Assembly (NCBI GenBank): GCA_963966775.1
Contig: CAXAAH010000023.1
Span: 1-20,649, forward strand
Source of the DNA: UBA685 sp002299005
Lineage (GTDB): Bacteria > Pseudomonadota > Alphaproteobacteria > Puniceispirillales > Puniceispirillaceae
Direction of reading: 5' to 3'
DNA length: 20,649 bases
Shown: positions 1 through 6,923 of the stretch, piece after piece
Layout: every line of letters begins with the position of its first letter
Numbering within the stretch: position 1 is the first letter of the stretch
Translations under genes and position numbers: made by a program
Notes under the pieces: generated by a model
Seen by the model: only the letters and a program-made list of their open reading frames with translations
Databases searched by the model: none
Told to the model about the DNA's origin: nothing

Positions 1-38
1 GTTTGTTATACCTAGAATTTGTTATAATTGTAAAACAC

Positions 39-66
39 TTGGCATGACAAAATTTACACTTATATT
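39..66 (+). promoter_or_regulatory. Candidate sigma-70-type promoter for the 74-aa gene
   Basis: A TTGGCA box (39-44) and a TATATT box (61-66) are separated by 16 bases, each one mismatch from the consensus. They lie in very AT-rich sequence upstream of the small gene at 185. A transcript starting near 73 would have a leader of about 110 bases. A direct repeat TTTGTTATA at 2-10 and 18-26, with a 16-base period, lies just upstream and could be a regulator site. This is pattern matching only, and AT-rich DNA gives false hits easily. Confidence 0.35.
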
Positions 67-173
67 TTGTAAATATTTACTTATTAAATCATTAACACTC
101 TTTTCCTGTTCATAAAAGATATTTTTCGGTATCCCTAAAATAGTGGTGCGTGTCGTATTAAGCGGCGCACAAA

Positions 174-178
174 AGGAG
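174..178 (+). promoter_or_regulatory. Ribosome binding site that decides the start of the 74-aa gene
   Basis: AGGAG lies 6 bases before the ATG at 185. The in-frame GTG at 143 has no such site, and the ATG at 179 directly abuts the AGGAG. The ATG at 185 is therefore the best supported start. Confidence 0.7.
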
Positions 179-184
179 ATGAAA

Positions 185-409
185 ATGGATGATCTAAATA
201 TCACAGACGACTCACAAGAGCGTATTACGATTTTGACAGATAGCTTTGATTCAGCGGCGATGGAATTTCACAAGCGCCGCATGGCGACTAAAGGCTATCG
301 TCTTGAAAACCGTATTGCGGGCCATCAATTCTATATGTCAGAGGGCACAGAAGCCTCACGGTTGTTTGAAGGTGATGTGAAATACGCTGTGACATTCGTC
401 CGCGACTAA
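185..409 (+). CDS. Small conserved-looking protein of unknown function (74 aa)
   Basis: I do not recognise a named family. The protein is 74 residues, soluble, with no signal peptide or membrane segment. Residues about 17-35 are likely one amphipathic helix (containing AAMEFHKRRMA), followed by GYRLENRI, HQFYM and a final KYAVTFVRD that look like short beta strands, giving a helix-then-strands layout. This loosely recalls small DUF4177-like folds (long helix, G-Y/W-x-L, strands), but I would not assign it. A good AGGAG sits 6 bases upstream of the chosen ATG, a candidate promoter lies at 39-66, and an intrinsic terminator follows 84 bases after the stop, so it is probably a single-gene transcript. 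Codon use resembles the larger genes. Being a real gene is well supported; its role is unknown. Confidence 0.75.
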   Translation: MDDLNITDDSQERITILTDSFDSAAMEFHKRRMATKGYRLENRIAGHQFYMSEGTEASRLFEGDVKYAVTFVRD

Positions 410-439
410 TCGGTAAGGTAATTTACGCGCTGACCGGCA

Positions 440-490
440 TTGGCCTGATTTGTGACCCCAATTCATAGCAGGCCAAGTAGGGCAGGGGGT
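440..490 (+). ncRNA. Structured 3' untranslated region, possible pseudoknot or 3'UTR-derived small RNA
   Basis: TTGGCCTG (440-447) and CAGGCCAA (469-476) form a perfect 8-bp stem with a 21-base loop. The loop contains ACCCC (455-459), which is complementary to GGGGT at 486-490, so an H-type pseudoknot can be drawn. The heptamer TGACCCC (453-459) occurs again as the loop of the terminator hairpin (505-511), so GGGGT could pair with either copy. Transcription probably continues from the 74-aa gene to the terminator at 494-528. Whether this is an independent small RNA, a regulated 3'UTR or chance is not known. Confidence 0.3.
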
Positions 491-493
491 AAT

Positions 494-528
494 GGGCCGC
501 TTGATGACCCCTCAAGCGGTCCTTTTTT
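494..528 (+). terminator. Rho-independent terminator
   Basis: An 11-bp GC-rich stem (494-504 with 512-522, one G-U pair) with a 7-base loop is followed at once by six Ts (523-528). It ends the transcript of the 74-aa gene. On the opposite strand the hairpin is not followed by a T tract, so it should act mainly on the plus strand. Confidence 0.85.
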
Positions 529-557
529 ATGCCTATTTATGATGGCTAATAATGGCG

Positions 558-2069
558 CTAGAGCGCATCATCCTTGTGATAGCAAAGCGATAATAGAATA
601 CATAAGCCCATCATTGCACCGCAAATCTTCATCGCAAATTTGACCGTATCCGCATAGGCCTCTTTGATGATTATTTGCGCCATATCCCGTGATTCAACGG
701 GCCAGTCATCAGGGAAAATCATCCCGCCAAGCTCATTTAAATGCGCTATCATAAAGCTTTGTGCCATCTCTGGCAGGGTGCCAAATAGCGCATGAGTGCG
801 CAGATGGTTCTCAAATTCAAAGGCCATCGCATAGCCAATGGCGGCAATCGCCAATAGCGGGCCAATACGTGCCACCGCATTATTCACACCGCTCGCCAAG
901 CCATCACGCCCCTTACCAGCCGATACCATCGCAACAGTGGTCACAGGCGCGGCAAAGGCGGCAACACCAAGGCCGAGCAAAATCATTGGCGCTAGAATTG
1001 TTTCAATATAGCGCCCATCTGTTTGTGATAGCCAAATAAAGGAGATGCCGAGCATGAGACTTGAAAGGCTCAAAATAGCGCGCGGGCCGTGTTTTGCCGT
1101 CCATTGCCCGGCATAGCGGGACAGGATTGTGACGAGAATGGAAATTGGCAAGGCGGCGGCCCCTGCTTGCGTGGCGCCATAGCCATAGGATTGCACAAGC
1201 AAGAAAGATAAAAAGAAGGTCGCGCTTTGGAAGCTGGCAAATAATAATAATGTGTGCAAATTCACAATCACAAAGCGCCTATCTTTGAATAAAGCAGGTG
1301 GTATCATCGGTGATTTACGCTTGAACTGGCTGAAGATAAATAGCCCGAATGTGAGGATGCCGGCGATGAGTAATTGGCTATGAAGGGCGGTAAAGCTGCC
1401 TTGCCTGCCAGCTTCCATCAGCGCATAGGTCATAAGCCCAAGCGCGATGGTGACAAGCCCGGAGCCAACAACATCAAGGGGCACAGTTTCTGGTGGCTCA
1501 AACGGGGGGCGTCTTAAGGAGCGCATTAACCATAGGACGAGCAAGCAGAGGGGCACATTGACCCAAAATATCAACTGCCATGAGAACAGATCAACCGCCA
1601 AGCCGCCAAAAAGCGGGCCGATAGGGATGGTGAGCGAGACAAGCGCTGACCATCTGCCAATCGCGGCCCCTCTATCTTCTGGCGCAAATGAGGCATTTAG
1701 AAGCGCGAGCGAGGCTGGCACCATCAAGGCGGCTGAAATGCCTTGCAGGGCGCGGAAGAATATAAGCGCGGAGGCTGAGGTTGAGAGCGCGCATCCAAGC
1801 GATGTTGCCGCAAACAGAGCAACGCCCCAATAAAGCGGCCTGCGTCGTCCAAGCGCATCACCAAGCGCCCCGCCTGCCATCAGCAAAGCCGCAAGCCCCA
1901 GCAAATAAATCTCAAGCACCCAATAAGTATCTGCCGCGCTGGCATTCAGATCTCTTTGGATAAAGGGCAGAGCCACATTCAGGGCGGTTGTATCAATGAA
2001 ACCAATGCCTGTGACAAGCGCGGTGATAAAGACGACAAGGCGTTGTTCTGACTTGGAATAATGCGCCAT
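558..2069 (-). CDS. DHA2-family (EmrB/QacA-type) MFS multidrug exporter
   Basis: This is a probable proton-driven inner-membrane exporter of drugs or other amphipathic compounds. The 503-residue product has the length and hydrophobic pattern of a 14-helix DHA2 protein. It begins with the typical first helix ending in DTTALNVALPFI, then motif A (GGALGDALGRRR) between helices 2 and 3, the RALQGISAALMVPASLAL stretch, and a motif C-like segment (SLTIPIGPLFGG) in helix 5 that marks exporters. The ATG at 2069 overlaps the galM stop as TGATG and has AAGGGGG 7 bases upstream; a GTG at 2072 is a less well spaced alternative. It is the last gene of an operon behind the hydrolase and galM. The substrate cannot be read from sequence; the operon suggests a sugar-containing or esterified metabolite. 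No TolC or EmrA partner is encoded nearby. Confidence 0.9.
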   Translation of the reverse strand: MAHYSKSEQRLVVFITALVTGIGFIDTTALNVALPFIQRDLNASAADTYWVLEIYLLGLAALLMAGGALGDALGRRRPLYWGVALFAATSLGCALSTSASALIFFRALQGISAALMVPASLALLNASFAPEDRGAAIGRWSALVSLTIPIGPLFGGLAVDLFSWQLIFWVNVPLCLLVLWLMRSLRRPPFEPPETVPLDVVGSGLVTIALGLMTYALMEAGRQGSFTALHSQLLIAGILTFGLFIFSQFKRKSPMIPPALFKDRRFVIVNLHTLLLFASFQSATFFLSFLLVQSYGYGATQAGAAALPISILVTILSRYAGQWTAKHGPRAILSLSSLMLGISFIWLSQTDGRYIETILAPMILLGLGVAAFAAPVTTVAMVSAGKGRDGLASGVNNAVARIGPLLAIAAIGYAMAFEFENHLRTHALFGTLPEMAQSFMIAHLNELGGMIFPDDWPVESRDMAQIIIKEAYADTVKFAMKICGAMMGLCILLSLCYHKDDAL

Positions 2070-3040
2070 CACATTGCCCCCTTATGCGCAAACGCCAAAC
2101 TGAGGGTTTGCTGATAGTGCGCCCCTTTTGGCAAGAGGGATGAAGGGAAATGCGGCATATGCGGGCTGTTCGGCCAGTTTTGTGGCTCAAGGCATACCCC
2201 ATCAAAGCCACGATAAGGCCTGCCATGATGATTAGGCGCGTTCTCATCCAAATGATGCGCGGTATAAAATTGCAGGCCGGGCTGGTCAGATGCGATTCTC
2301 ATCTCAATGCCAGAATGCGGGCTAAAGAGACGCGCCACAGGTCTTATCGCTGAGGGGGTGGTGGATGAAAGACAGAAATTATGGTCAAAAGCACGCGGGC
2401 CAATCGCGGTTTGCTGGCGGAAATCAAACGCGGTATTGGCAACCGCCGCAATCTCGCCTGTCGGCAGATTTGCGTCATCCACTGGTAAATATTGCTCGGC
2501 CATTATTTGTAATTCATGCGCGCTAATATCAGCCTCATTATCAAGGCGGAAATAGCTATGATGCGCGAGGCTCATAAAGGTCGGCGCGGTGCTAGTGGCA
2601 TGATAGCTGATGGTCAATGTCTGGTGCGCGGTGACCTCATAACGCGCCTCAATCTCAACCTTGCCAGGAAAGCCCATATGGCCATCTTCCTCTATCAGGC
2701 GAAAAGTGATGCTTGTCTTATCATGATGGACCAATTGCCAGAGGCGCGTGCCGCACCCTTGTGCGCCGCCATGCAAGATGGTCGTGCCATTCTCATTCGC
2801 ATCAAGCAGGTGGTGTTTGCCGTCAATTGTGATTTCAGCTGGGGAAATACGATTAGCATAGCGACCAGCCGTTGCGCCCATATGACTGTGATGATGGGCA
2901 TAATCACTTGGATCGCTAAAACCTAAAATAAGCGGCTGGTTATGGTCTGTCAGACGCAGATCATGCAAAGACGCGCCATAGTTGGTGACGCTAACAGACA
3001 GGCCATGTGCGCTGATTTGATGCGAGGTAATCGGGGGCAT
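2069..3040 (-). CDS. galM: Aldose 1-epimerase (mutarotase), GalM family
   Basis: It interconverts the alpha and beta anomers of aldohexoses such as galactose or glucose in the cytoplasm. Family landmarks, numbered from the ATG at 3040, are GRYANRI (59-65, substrate-binding Arg), ILHGG (His about 90), HSYFRL with the catalytic acid His (about 161), FDHNF (Asp about 219) and LEPQNWPN carrying the catalytic base Glu (about 285). The length of 323 residues is normal. The hydrolase upstream ends at 3043. The ATG at 3040 has AAAGG 5 bases upstream and is preferred; a GTG at 3046 would overlap the upstream stop but lies on top of that site. No galK, galT or galE is near, so Leloir-pathway membership cannot be inferred from context. 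The gene may act on a sugar released by the neighbouring hydrolase. Confidence 0.9.
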   Translation of the reverse strand: MPPITSHQISAHGLSVSVTNYGASLHDLRLTDHNQPLILGFSDPSDYAHHHSHMGATAGRYANRISPAEITIDGKHHLLDANENGTTILHGGAQGCGTRLWQLVHHDKTSITFRLIEEDGHMGFPGKVEIEARYEVTAHQTLTISYHATSTAPTFMSLAHHSYFRLDNEADISAHELQIMAEQYLPVDDANLPTGEIAAVANTAFDFRQQTAIGPRAFDHNFCLSSTTPSAIRPVARLFSPHSGIEMRIASDQPGLQFYTAHHLDENAPNHHGRPYRGFDGVCLEPQNWPNSPHMPHFPSSLLPKGAHYQQTLSLAFAHKGAM

Positions 3041-3042
3041 AG

Positions 3043-4047
3043 TCACCTTTGCCGCTGAGTGTTAAAAAATTGCAAAGCCATCTGTGATTGCCAGCAATCA
3101 AAGGGCTGTTTGCGGCCATGAAACCCGACATGACCGCCGCCTTTGGTTATAACGCAGAAAAGCGCTTTATGGGATTCTAATTTATGATAGGCGCTTGCAG
3201 GGATCAGCGGATCATTGTCACTATGGACCAGCAAGGTGGGGATTGTGATCTTATCAAGGTCACTCAGGGGCGTTGTGCCGCGGTAATAATCATCAGCATC
3301 TTGATAGCCGGCTATCTTGCTTGTGAAGATATCATCAAATTCACGCACTGATTTTATGGCGCGCAAGCGTGCCTCTGTCAGGCCAGCAGGGATAGTTGCG
3401 GCATCATCTTGCAAGCGCGCGATGGCAAGTGAGATAAGGCTATTGGTAAAGTGACGATTATAGAGATGGTTTCGCGGCTCGTGAAAGCGCCTTGCGCTAT
3501 CTGTCATATCAATGGGTGCACAAAAGCTGGCTACCGCCTTTAATGCGGCGGGCGGGTGATAGCGGCTGACAAGATTGACCGCCATGGTGCCACCAAGCGA
3601 ATAGGCGCACAGATATAAATCCTTCTCGGGGAAAGTTTCTGCTAGATGATGACAGGTGGCGGCAAGATCATCTGCGCGCCCCGCATGATAGTTTGACTTG
3701 GCCAGCGCACTGCCAGCACCCGCACCGCGCAGATTAAGGCGCAACGCATCATAGCCGCTATGCAGCGCGTCTCTTGCCAAATGGCGCACATAAGAGCTGT
3801 CGCAATCGCCGGCAAGACCATGCACGATGATGATAATCCCCTTGCTTTTGGGGTGCGTTGTTTCATGAAAGATGCCAAGCAAAGCATCGCCATCAGATAG
3901 CTCTATGCGCATGGGCGTGCCATCTTCAATGGGCGGTGTCAGGCGCAAAAGATGGTTGCGCATCGTCTGCAAATCGCCGCCTATCCAAGGCGCACGTTCC
4001 CCATGAAACGCTATCGCTCTATAGGGTAGGTCATGGCGTATAAACAA
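3043..4047 (-). CDS. YheT/COG0429-type alpha/beta hydrolase
   Basis: This is a 334-residue alpha/beta hydrolase of the YheT (UPF0017) group, predicted to be an esterase whose physiological substrate is not established. The family N-terminal signature is present as APWIGGDLQTM (about 19-29). It is followed by the oxyanion region IIVHGLAGDCDSSY (about 73-86), NLRGAGAGS with a downstream NYHAGRADDL, the nucleophile elbow AYSLGG (Ser about 150; Ala replaces the usual first Gly), Asp about 279 in HSDNDPLIP, and His about 306 in GGGHVGF, so a full Ser-Asp-His triad is visible. Translation appears to begin at a TTG at 4047: it has AAGGGG 7 bases upstream, and the next in-frame ATG (residue 29) falls inside the conserved N-terminal motif. 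It is the first gene of the hydrolase-galM-exporter operon. Confidence 0.87.
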   Translation of the reverse strand: MFIRHDLPYRAIAFHGERAPWIGGDLQTMRNHLLRLTPPIEDGTPMRIELSDGDALLGIFHETTHPKSKGIIIIVHGLAGDCDSSYVRHLARDALHSGYDALRLNLRGAGAGSALAKSNYHAGRADDLAATCHHLAETFPEKDLYLCAYSLGGTMAVNLVSRYHPPAALKAVASFCAPIDMTDSARRFHEPRNHLYNRHFTNSLISLAIARLQDDAATIPAGLTEARLRAIKSVREFDDIFTSKIAGYQDADDYYRGTTPLSDLDKITIPTLLVHSDNDPLIPASAYHKLESHKALFCVITKGGGHVGFHGRKQPFDCWQSQMALQFFNTQRQR

Positions 4048-4054
4048 TAGGGAT

Positions 4055-4060
4055 CCCCTT
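4055..4060 (-). promoter_or_regulatory. Ribosome binding site supporting a TTG start
   Basis: On the minus strand AAGGGG ends 7 bases before the TTG at 4047, ideal spacing. It is the main sequence evidence that the hydrolase begins at this uncommon start codon. Confidence 0.65.
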
Positions 4061-4120
4061 TCTTAACCGCCGCTTTTGCGCTTGGTATCTTTCGATCATA
4101 TTCTTTCAAAAACCCGTTTT

Positions 4121-4133
4121 GTAATAATATTAC
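4121..4133. promoter_or_regulatory. AT-rich inverted repeat, candidate operator
   Basis: GTAATA and TATTAC are perfect 6-base arms around a single central A. TTGTAA also occurs twice 16 bases apart across it (4119 and 4135). It lies about 75 bases upstream of the hydrolase start, a plausible position for a repressor or activator site for that operon. No regulator gene is encoded in the window. Confidence 0.3.
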
Positions 4134-4160
4134 CTTGTAAGATAGGGCGGGTTTATAAGC

Positions 4161-4172
4161 AGGGCTAGCCCT
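4161..4172. repeat. 12-bp perfect palindrome
   Basis: AGGGCTAGCCCT is a perfect palindrome followed on the plus strand by TTTATT. It has no loop, so a DNA-binding site is more natural than a terminator. It lies between the two divergent transcription units. Confidence 0.3.
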
Positions 4173-4295
4173 TTTATTGTCAGGCTCTCTGTGATATGAT
4201 CGACCAAGAGATCGAGGCGTGCCTTATCAGGTGATGTGCCATCTTGTGACGATATAGCGCGTTTCATAAATCAGCAAAAGCCTTGTTTGCTTTTA

Positions 4296-4325
4296 TTCAG
4301 ACTGCCAGCATTATGCCATGATAAT
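4296..4325 (+). promoter_or_regulatory. Weak candidate promoter for mgtE
   Basis: TTCAGA (4296-4301) and GATAAT (4320-4325) are 18 bases apart and lie about 62 bases before the mgtE start. The -10 is good and the -35 poor. Confidence 0.25.
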
Positions 4326-4387
4326 AAGGCATTATATCAACTAGCGGCATAGCCGAGTTTTAACGCACAAGCATAGGAGATATCATT

Positions 4388-5797
4388 ATGAATGACAGTG
4401 ACCATGATATCACCGCGACAGATGCTGAGGTCTCTCAAATTCCTGCCAAATCTCTTTATGGCCTGACGCCAAAGGTTGAGGCCGCGATTATGGCTGCTGT
4501 TGAGGCAGGCGAGCAACGCCGTGTCCGCGCGCTGACAGCGCCGCTTCACTCGGCGGATATGGCAGATTTGCTTGGCCGTATCTCACCAAAGAAATGTAGC
4601 CAGCTTTTGCGCATGCTAGGTGATGAGCTAGATCCTGAGGCGATGACCTATCTTGATGAAGACGTGCTTGAACAGGTGCTTGATATTATCGGCCCTGAGG
4701 CGATCGCCAAAGCTTTGCCTGAACTTGATTCAGATGATGCGGTGACGATTGTTGAAGAGCTTGAGCCTGAAGAGCGCGATGAGGTGTTGAAAAACCTGAC
4801 CGTGCAAGATCGTGTTTTTGTGGAGCAGGGCCTATCTTACCCTGAGGATTCTGCGGGCCGAATGATGCAACGTGAGATGATTATGTTGCCGCCTTATTGG
4901 ACTGTGGGCCAGACGGTGGATCATCTGCGCGGCGTGTCTAGTCATGATAATCAGGATTTCTATTTGATTATGGTGGTGGATACGAATTTTCACCCGATTG
5001 GTGAGATTAATGTGGGCCGCTTATTGCGTGCGAACCGTCCTGTAAGGCTCTCTGAAATCATGACGGTCGATTTTCGCTCAGTGCCTGTGAAAATGGACCA
5101 AGAAGAAGTCGCGATGCTGTTCCGCCGTTATGGGATGGTGGCGACCTCTGTTGTCAATGAAGATGGCAGGCTGGTCGGTGTTATCACGCTTGATGATATT
5201 GTGGATGTTATCGATGAAGAGGCCGAAGAAGATTTGATGGCCCTTGCGGGTGTGTCTGATGCGTCTATTCGCTCCTCTCTTCTTGAGACATTTCAAGGGC
5301 GTGCTGGCTGGCTGTTATTGAACCTATTAACGGCCGTTCTTGCCTCTTTGGTCATTGGCCTGTTTGAGAACACATTAGAACAAGTCGTTGCCTTGGCGGT
5401 GTTAATGCCAATCGTCGCCTCGATGGGCGGTAATGCTGGCACACAGACTGTGACGGTCGCTGTGCGCGCCATTGCGATGCAGGAATTTAGCACCCAATCA
5501 GCCGCACGCTTTGCCCTTCGTGAATTGCTTGTTGGCGCGGTAAATGGCGTTTTATTTGCGATTATCGCCGCCGTGGTCTCTTATATTTGGTTTGGTGATA
5601 TTTGGATTTCCTTAATCCTTGGCGGTGCGATGGTGATTAATTTGGTCATCGCTGGTCTGACAGGCACATTGGTGCCATTATCATTAGTGCGATTTGGGGT
5701 TGATCCAGCTGTCGCCTCATCCGTATTTATAACCACTATCACAGATGTGGTGGGCTTCTTTGTCTTCTTAGGTCTAGCCGCTTTATTTTTGCTATAG
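4388..5797 (+). CDS. mgtE: Magnesium transporter/channel MgtE
   Basis: MgtE is a homodimeric inner-membrane Mg2+ channel gated by cytoplasmic Mg2+. The 469-residue protein shows all family parts in order: an acidic helical N domain (about 30-150, rich in L/D/E repeats such as LPELDSDDAV), a tandem CBS pair (about 158-280, second CBS ending GVITLDDIVDVIDEE), the plug-helix region, and five membrane helices from about 300. The channel signature MGGNAGTQT (346-354) and the conserved pore-lining Asp of helix 5 (Asp453 in TTITDVVGFF) are present, so it should be functional. AGGAG lies 8 bases before the ATG. The DUF1489 gene starts 6 bases after its stop, implying one transcript. I see no recognisable Mg2+ riboswitch in the leader, so regulation may be mainly by the CBS/N-domain gate. 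Confidence 0.95.
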   Translation: MNDSDHDITATDAEVSQIPAKSLYGLTPKVEAAIMAAVEAGEQRRVRALTAPLHSADMADLLGRISPKKCSQLLRMLGDELDPEAMTYLDEDVLEQVLDIIGPEAIAKALPELDSDDAVTIVEELEPEERDEVLKNLTVQDRVFVEQGLSYPEDSAGRMMQREMIMLPPYWTVGQTVDHLRGVSSHDNQDFYLIMVVDTNFHPIGEINVGRLLRANRPVRLSEIMTVDFRSVPVKMDQEEVAMLFRRYGMVATSVVNEDGRLVGVITLDDIVDVIDEEAEEDLMALAGVSDASIRSSLLETFQGRAGWLLLNLLTAVLASLVIGLFENTLEQVVALAVLMPIVASMGGNAGTQTVTVAVRAIAMQEFSTQSAARFALRELLVGAVNGVLFAIIAAVVSYIWFGDIWISLILGGAMVINLVIAGLTGTLVPLSLVRFGVDPAVASSVFITTITDVVGFFVFLGLAALFLL

Positions 5798-5803
5798 GAT
5801 ATT

Positions 5804-6223
5804 ATGGGCGTTCATCTAAAAAAATTATCAGTGGGGTCTGTGTCGATTGACTCAATGCGTGAATGGCAGGGCCAACGCCTCAAAGCAGGCCTGCCGATTA
5901 TCCATCCCACGCGCAATTGGCCGCGCCGTAAAGATGAATTGCTTGATGGCGGGTCTATCTATTGGATTATCAAAGGCAAGATGCAAGCCCGCCAACGCAT
6001 CGATGATATGATTGAGCTGACAGGCGCAGATGGGGTCAAGCGCTGTGGTATCGTCCTGAACCCTGAGATTATCCCTGTCTGGCCGCGCAAAGAGCGCATC
6101 TTTCAAGGATGGCGCTATCTTGAGCTTGATAATGCGCCAGATGATATGCCAGCCGATATCAGTGATGGCGCCTCTATGCCAGCTGAGCTTGCCTCTGAGT
6201 TACGTGATTTGGGGCTTTTATAG
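5804..6223 (+). CDS. DUF1489 family protein of unknown function
   Basis: This 139-residue soluble protein matches the DUF1489 family, as I recall its pattern: HLKKLSVGSVSI at the N terminus, HPTRNWPRRKDELLDGGS then YWIIKGKMQARQRI in the centre, and RCGIVLNPE followed by FQGWRYL towards the C terminus. No catalytic motif is evident, but the invariant basic, Gly and Trp positions suggest a conserved binding surface. The family has no established role. The start 6 bases after mgtE, with its AGGA site overlapping the mgtE stop, points to coupled expression. It converges on the nuclease gene with only 22 bases between them; a 5-bp GC-rich stem (6225-6229 with 6242-6246) lies there but lacks a T tract. 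Confidence 0.85.
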   Translation: MGVHLKKLSVGSVSIDSMREWQGQRLKAGLPIIHPTRNWPRRKDELLDGGSIYWIIKGKMQARQRIDDMIELTGADGVKRCGIVLNPEIIPVWPRKERIFQGWRYLELDNAPDDMPADISDGASMPAELASELRDLGLL

Positions 6224-6245
6224 GGGCGGCTATCTGTCATCCCGC

Positions 6246-6746
6246 CTAATTATCGCGTCGCCATTGTTCGGGCGTCTTGAAGGTACCTGCCCATAGGCCT
6301 CTTTTGGCCGCTTTTGCTTCGGCCTCATCACCAATATAATCGAGGGAATAGCGGCGATAGGCCAATGCCCAGCCAGCGCGCACCATGCCAGCGCTGATAT
6401 CAACCCCGCGATGATAGCAACGCATCACAAACCGCCCATAACGGTCAGTATCAAGATGATCGCATTTAAGCGTCGCATTGTGGCCTAGCACAGACGCCAA
6501 ATACGCTTGTGCCGATTTTCCGCAAGAATAATCACCGCCTGCCTGACAGATTTGGCGCATTTCGGGGGCGTCAATGCCATGTAATCTGATACGTATCTCG
6601 CCCGCGCGCAAGCTGTCGCCATCTGTGACTTTGGTGATGGTTAGCAGCTTTGTATCCTTGATTTCTGCCGCATGGGCAATGCTAGCTGTGCCATATACAA
6701 ACAGCGTGCAAAGCAAGATAGTGAAAGGGCGGTGTAATCGCTGCAT
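6246..6746 (-). CDS. Exported staphylococcal-nuclease-like (thermonuclease) protein
   Basis: This is a predicted Ca2+-dependent phosphodiesterase of the SNase fold acting outside the cytoplasm. Residues 1-27 form a Sec signal peptide (basic MQRLHR, hydrophobic core, AHA-A cleavage site). The SNase domain spans about 32-155. All active-site equivalents are visible: Asp44 in TDGDS, Arg54, Asp59 and Glu62 in RLHGIDAPE, and Arg105 in TDRYGRF. Four Cys in the mature part (67, 75, 95, 110) may form disulfides, which fits export. The length of 166 aa is usual for stand-alone bacterial members. No strong ribosome site is seen before the ATG, but the signal peptide fixes the start. It is a single gene, possibly used for nucleic-acid scavenging. 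DNA versus RNA preference cannot be read from sequence. Confidence 0.9.
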   Translation of the reverse strand: MQRLHRPFTILLCTLFVYGTASIAHAAEIKDTKLLTITKVTDGDSLRAGEIRIRLHGIDAPEMRQICQAGGDYSCGKSAQAYLASVLGHNATLKCDHLDTDRYGRFVMRCYHRGVDISAGMVRAGWALAYRRYSLDYIGDEAEAKAAKRGLWAGTFKTPEQWRRDN

Positions 6747-6863
6747 TGTGATGGTTCAGTCTCATCTCTTTGAAGGGCGTGCCAGGTCATTTATAAATTA
6801 GAATAATCTAATATTATAAGATAACTCAAGAGATGAGGGTGGAAGTCTTTATCGCTAAATGCA

Positions 6864-6881
6864 CCTCTCCCAAAGGAGAGG
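6864..6881. repeat. 7-bp hairpin with CAAA loop
   Basis: CCTCTCC (6864-6870) and GGAGAGG (6875-6881) form a compact perfect hairpin between the nuclease and MFS genes. On the minus strand it lies 43 bases past the MFS stop, but no T run follows, so it is a weak terminator at best. Hairpins of this CTCTCC/GGAGAG type are often dispersed intergenic elements; only a genome-wide search could show that here. Confidence 0.35.
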
Positions 6882-6923
6882 GCAGATAGCCTAAAAGAGC
6901 GTCATGCTAGTCTGAAAGGATGA

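Larger units (their letters stand above)
4048..4387. other. 340-base divergent intergenic region between the hydrolase operon and mgtE
   Basis: I find no convincing gene here. The region must hold the minus-strand promoter of the hydrolase operon and the plus-strand promoter of mgtE. Features visible by eye are the GTAATA-A-TATTAC inverted repeat (4121-4133), a 12-bp perfect palindrome (4161-4172), two GATCGA copies near 4200-4215, a small hairpin AAAAGC/GCTTTT (4276-4281 with 4289-4294) and a candidate mgtE promoter (4296-4325). I looked for the layout of a magnesium M-box riboswitch and did not recognise one, but a covariance-model search would be needed to exclude it. Confidence 0.6.

Noticed and set aside
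22..204. Minus-strand 60-codon open frame before the first gene
   Set aside because: It runs across the ribosome site and start of the 74-aa gene, has low-complexity AT-driven residues and no ribosome site of its own.
2516..2926. 136-codon plus-strand open frame inside galM
   Set aside because: It overlaps the catalytic part of GalM on the other strand and shows no family motif or ribosome site; it is a shadow frame.
4048..4387. Magnesium M-box riboswitch upstream of mgtE
   Set aside because: The length would allow one, but I could not recognise the conserved helices or a terminator/antiterminator next to the start. A covariance-model search would settle it.
6224..6245. Bidirectional terminator between the convergent DUF1489 and nuclease genes
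   Set aside because: Only a 5-bp GC stem with a 12-base loop is present, and neither strand has a T tract after it.
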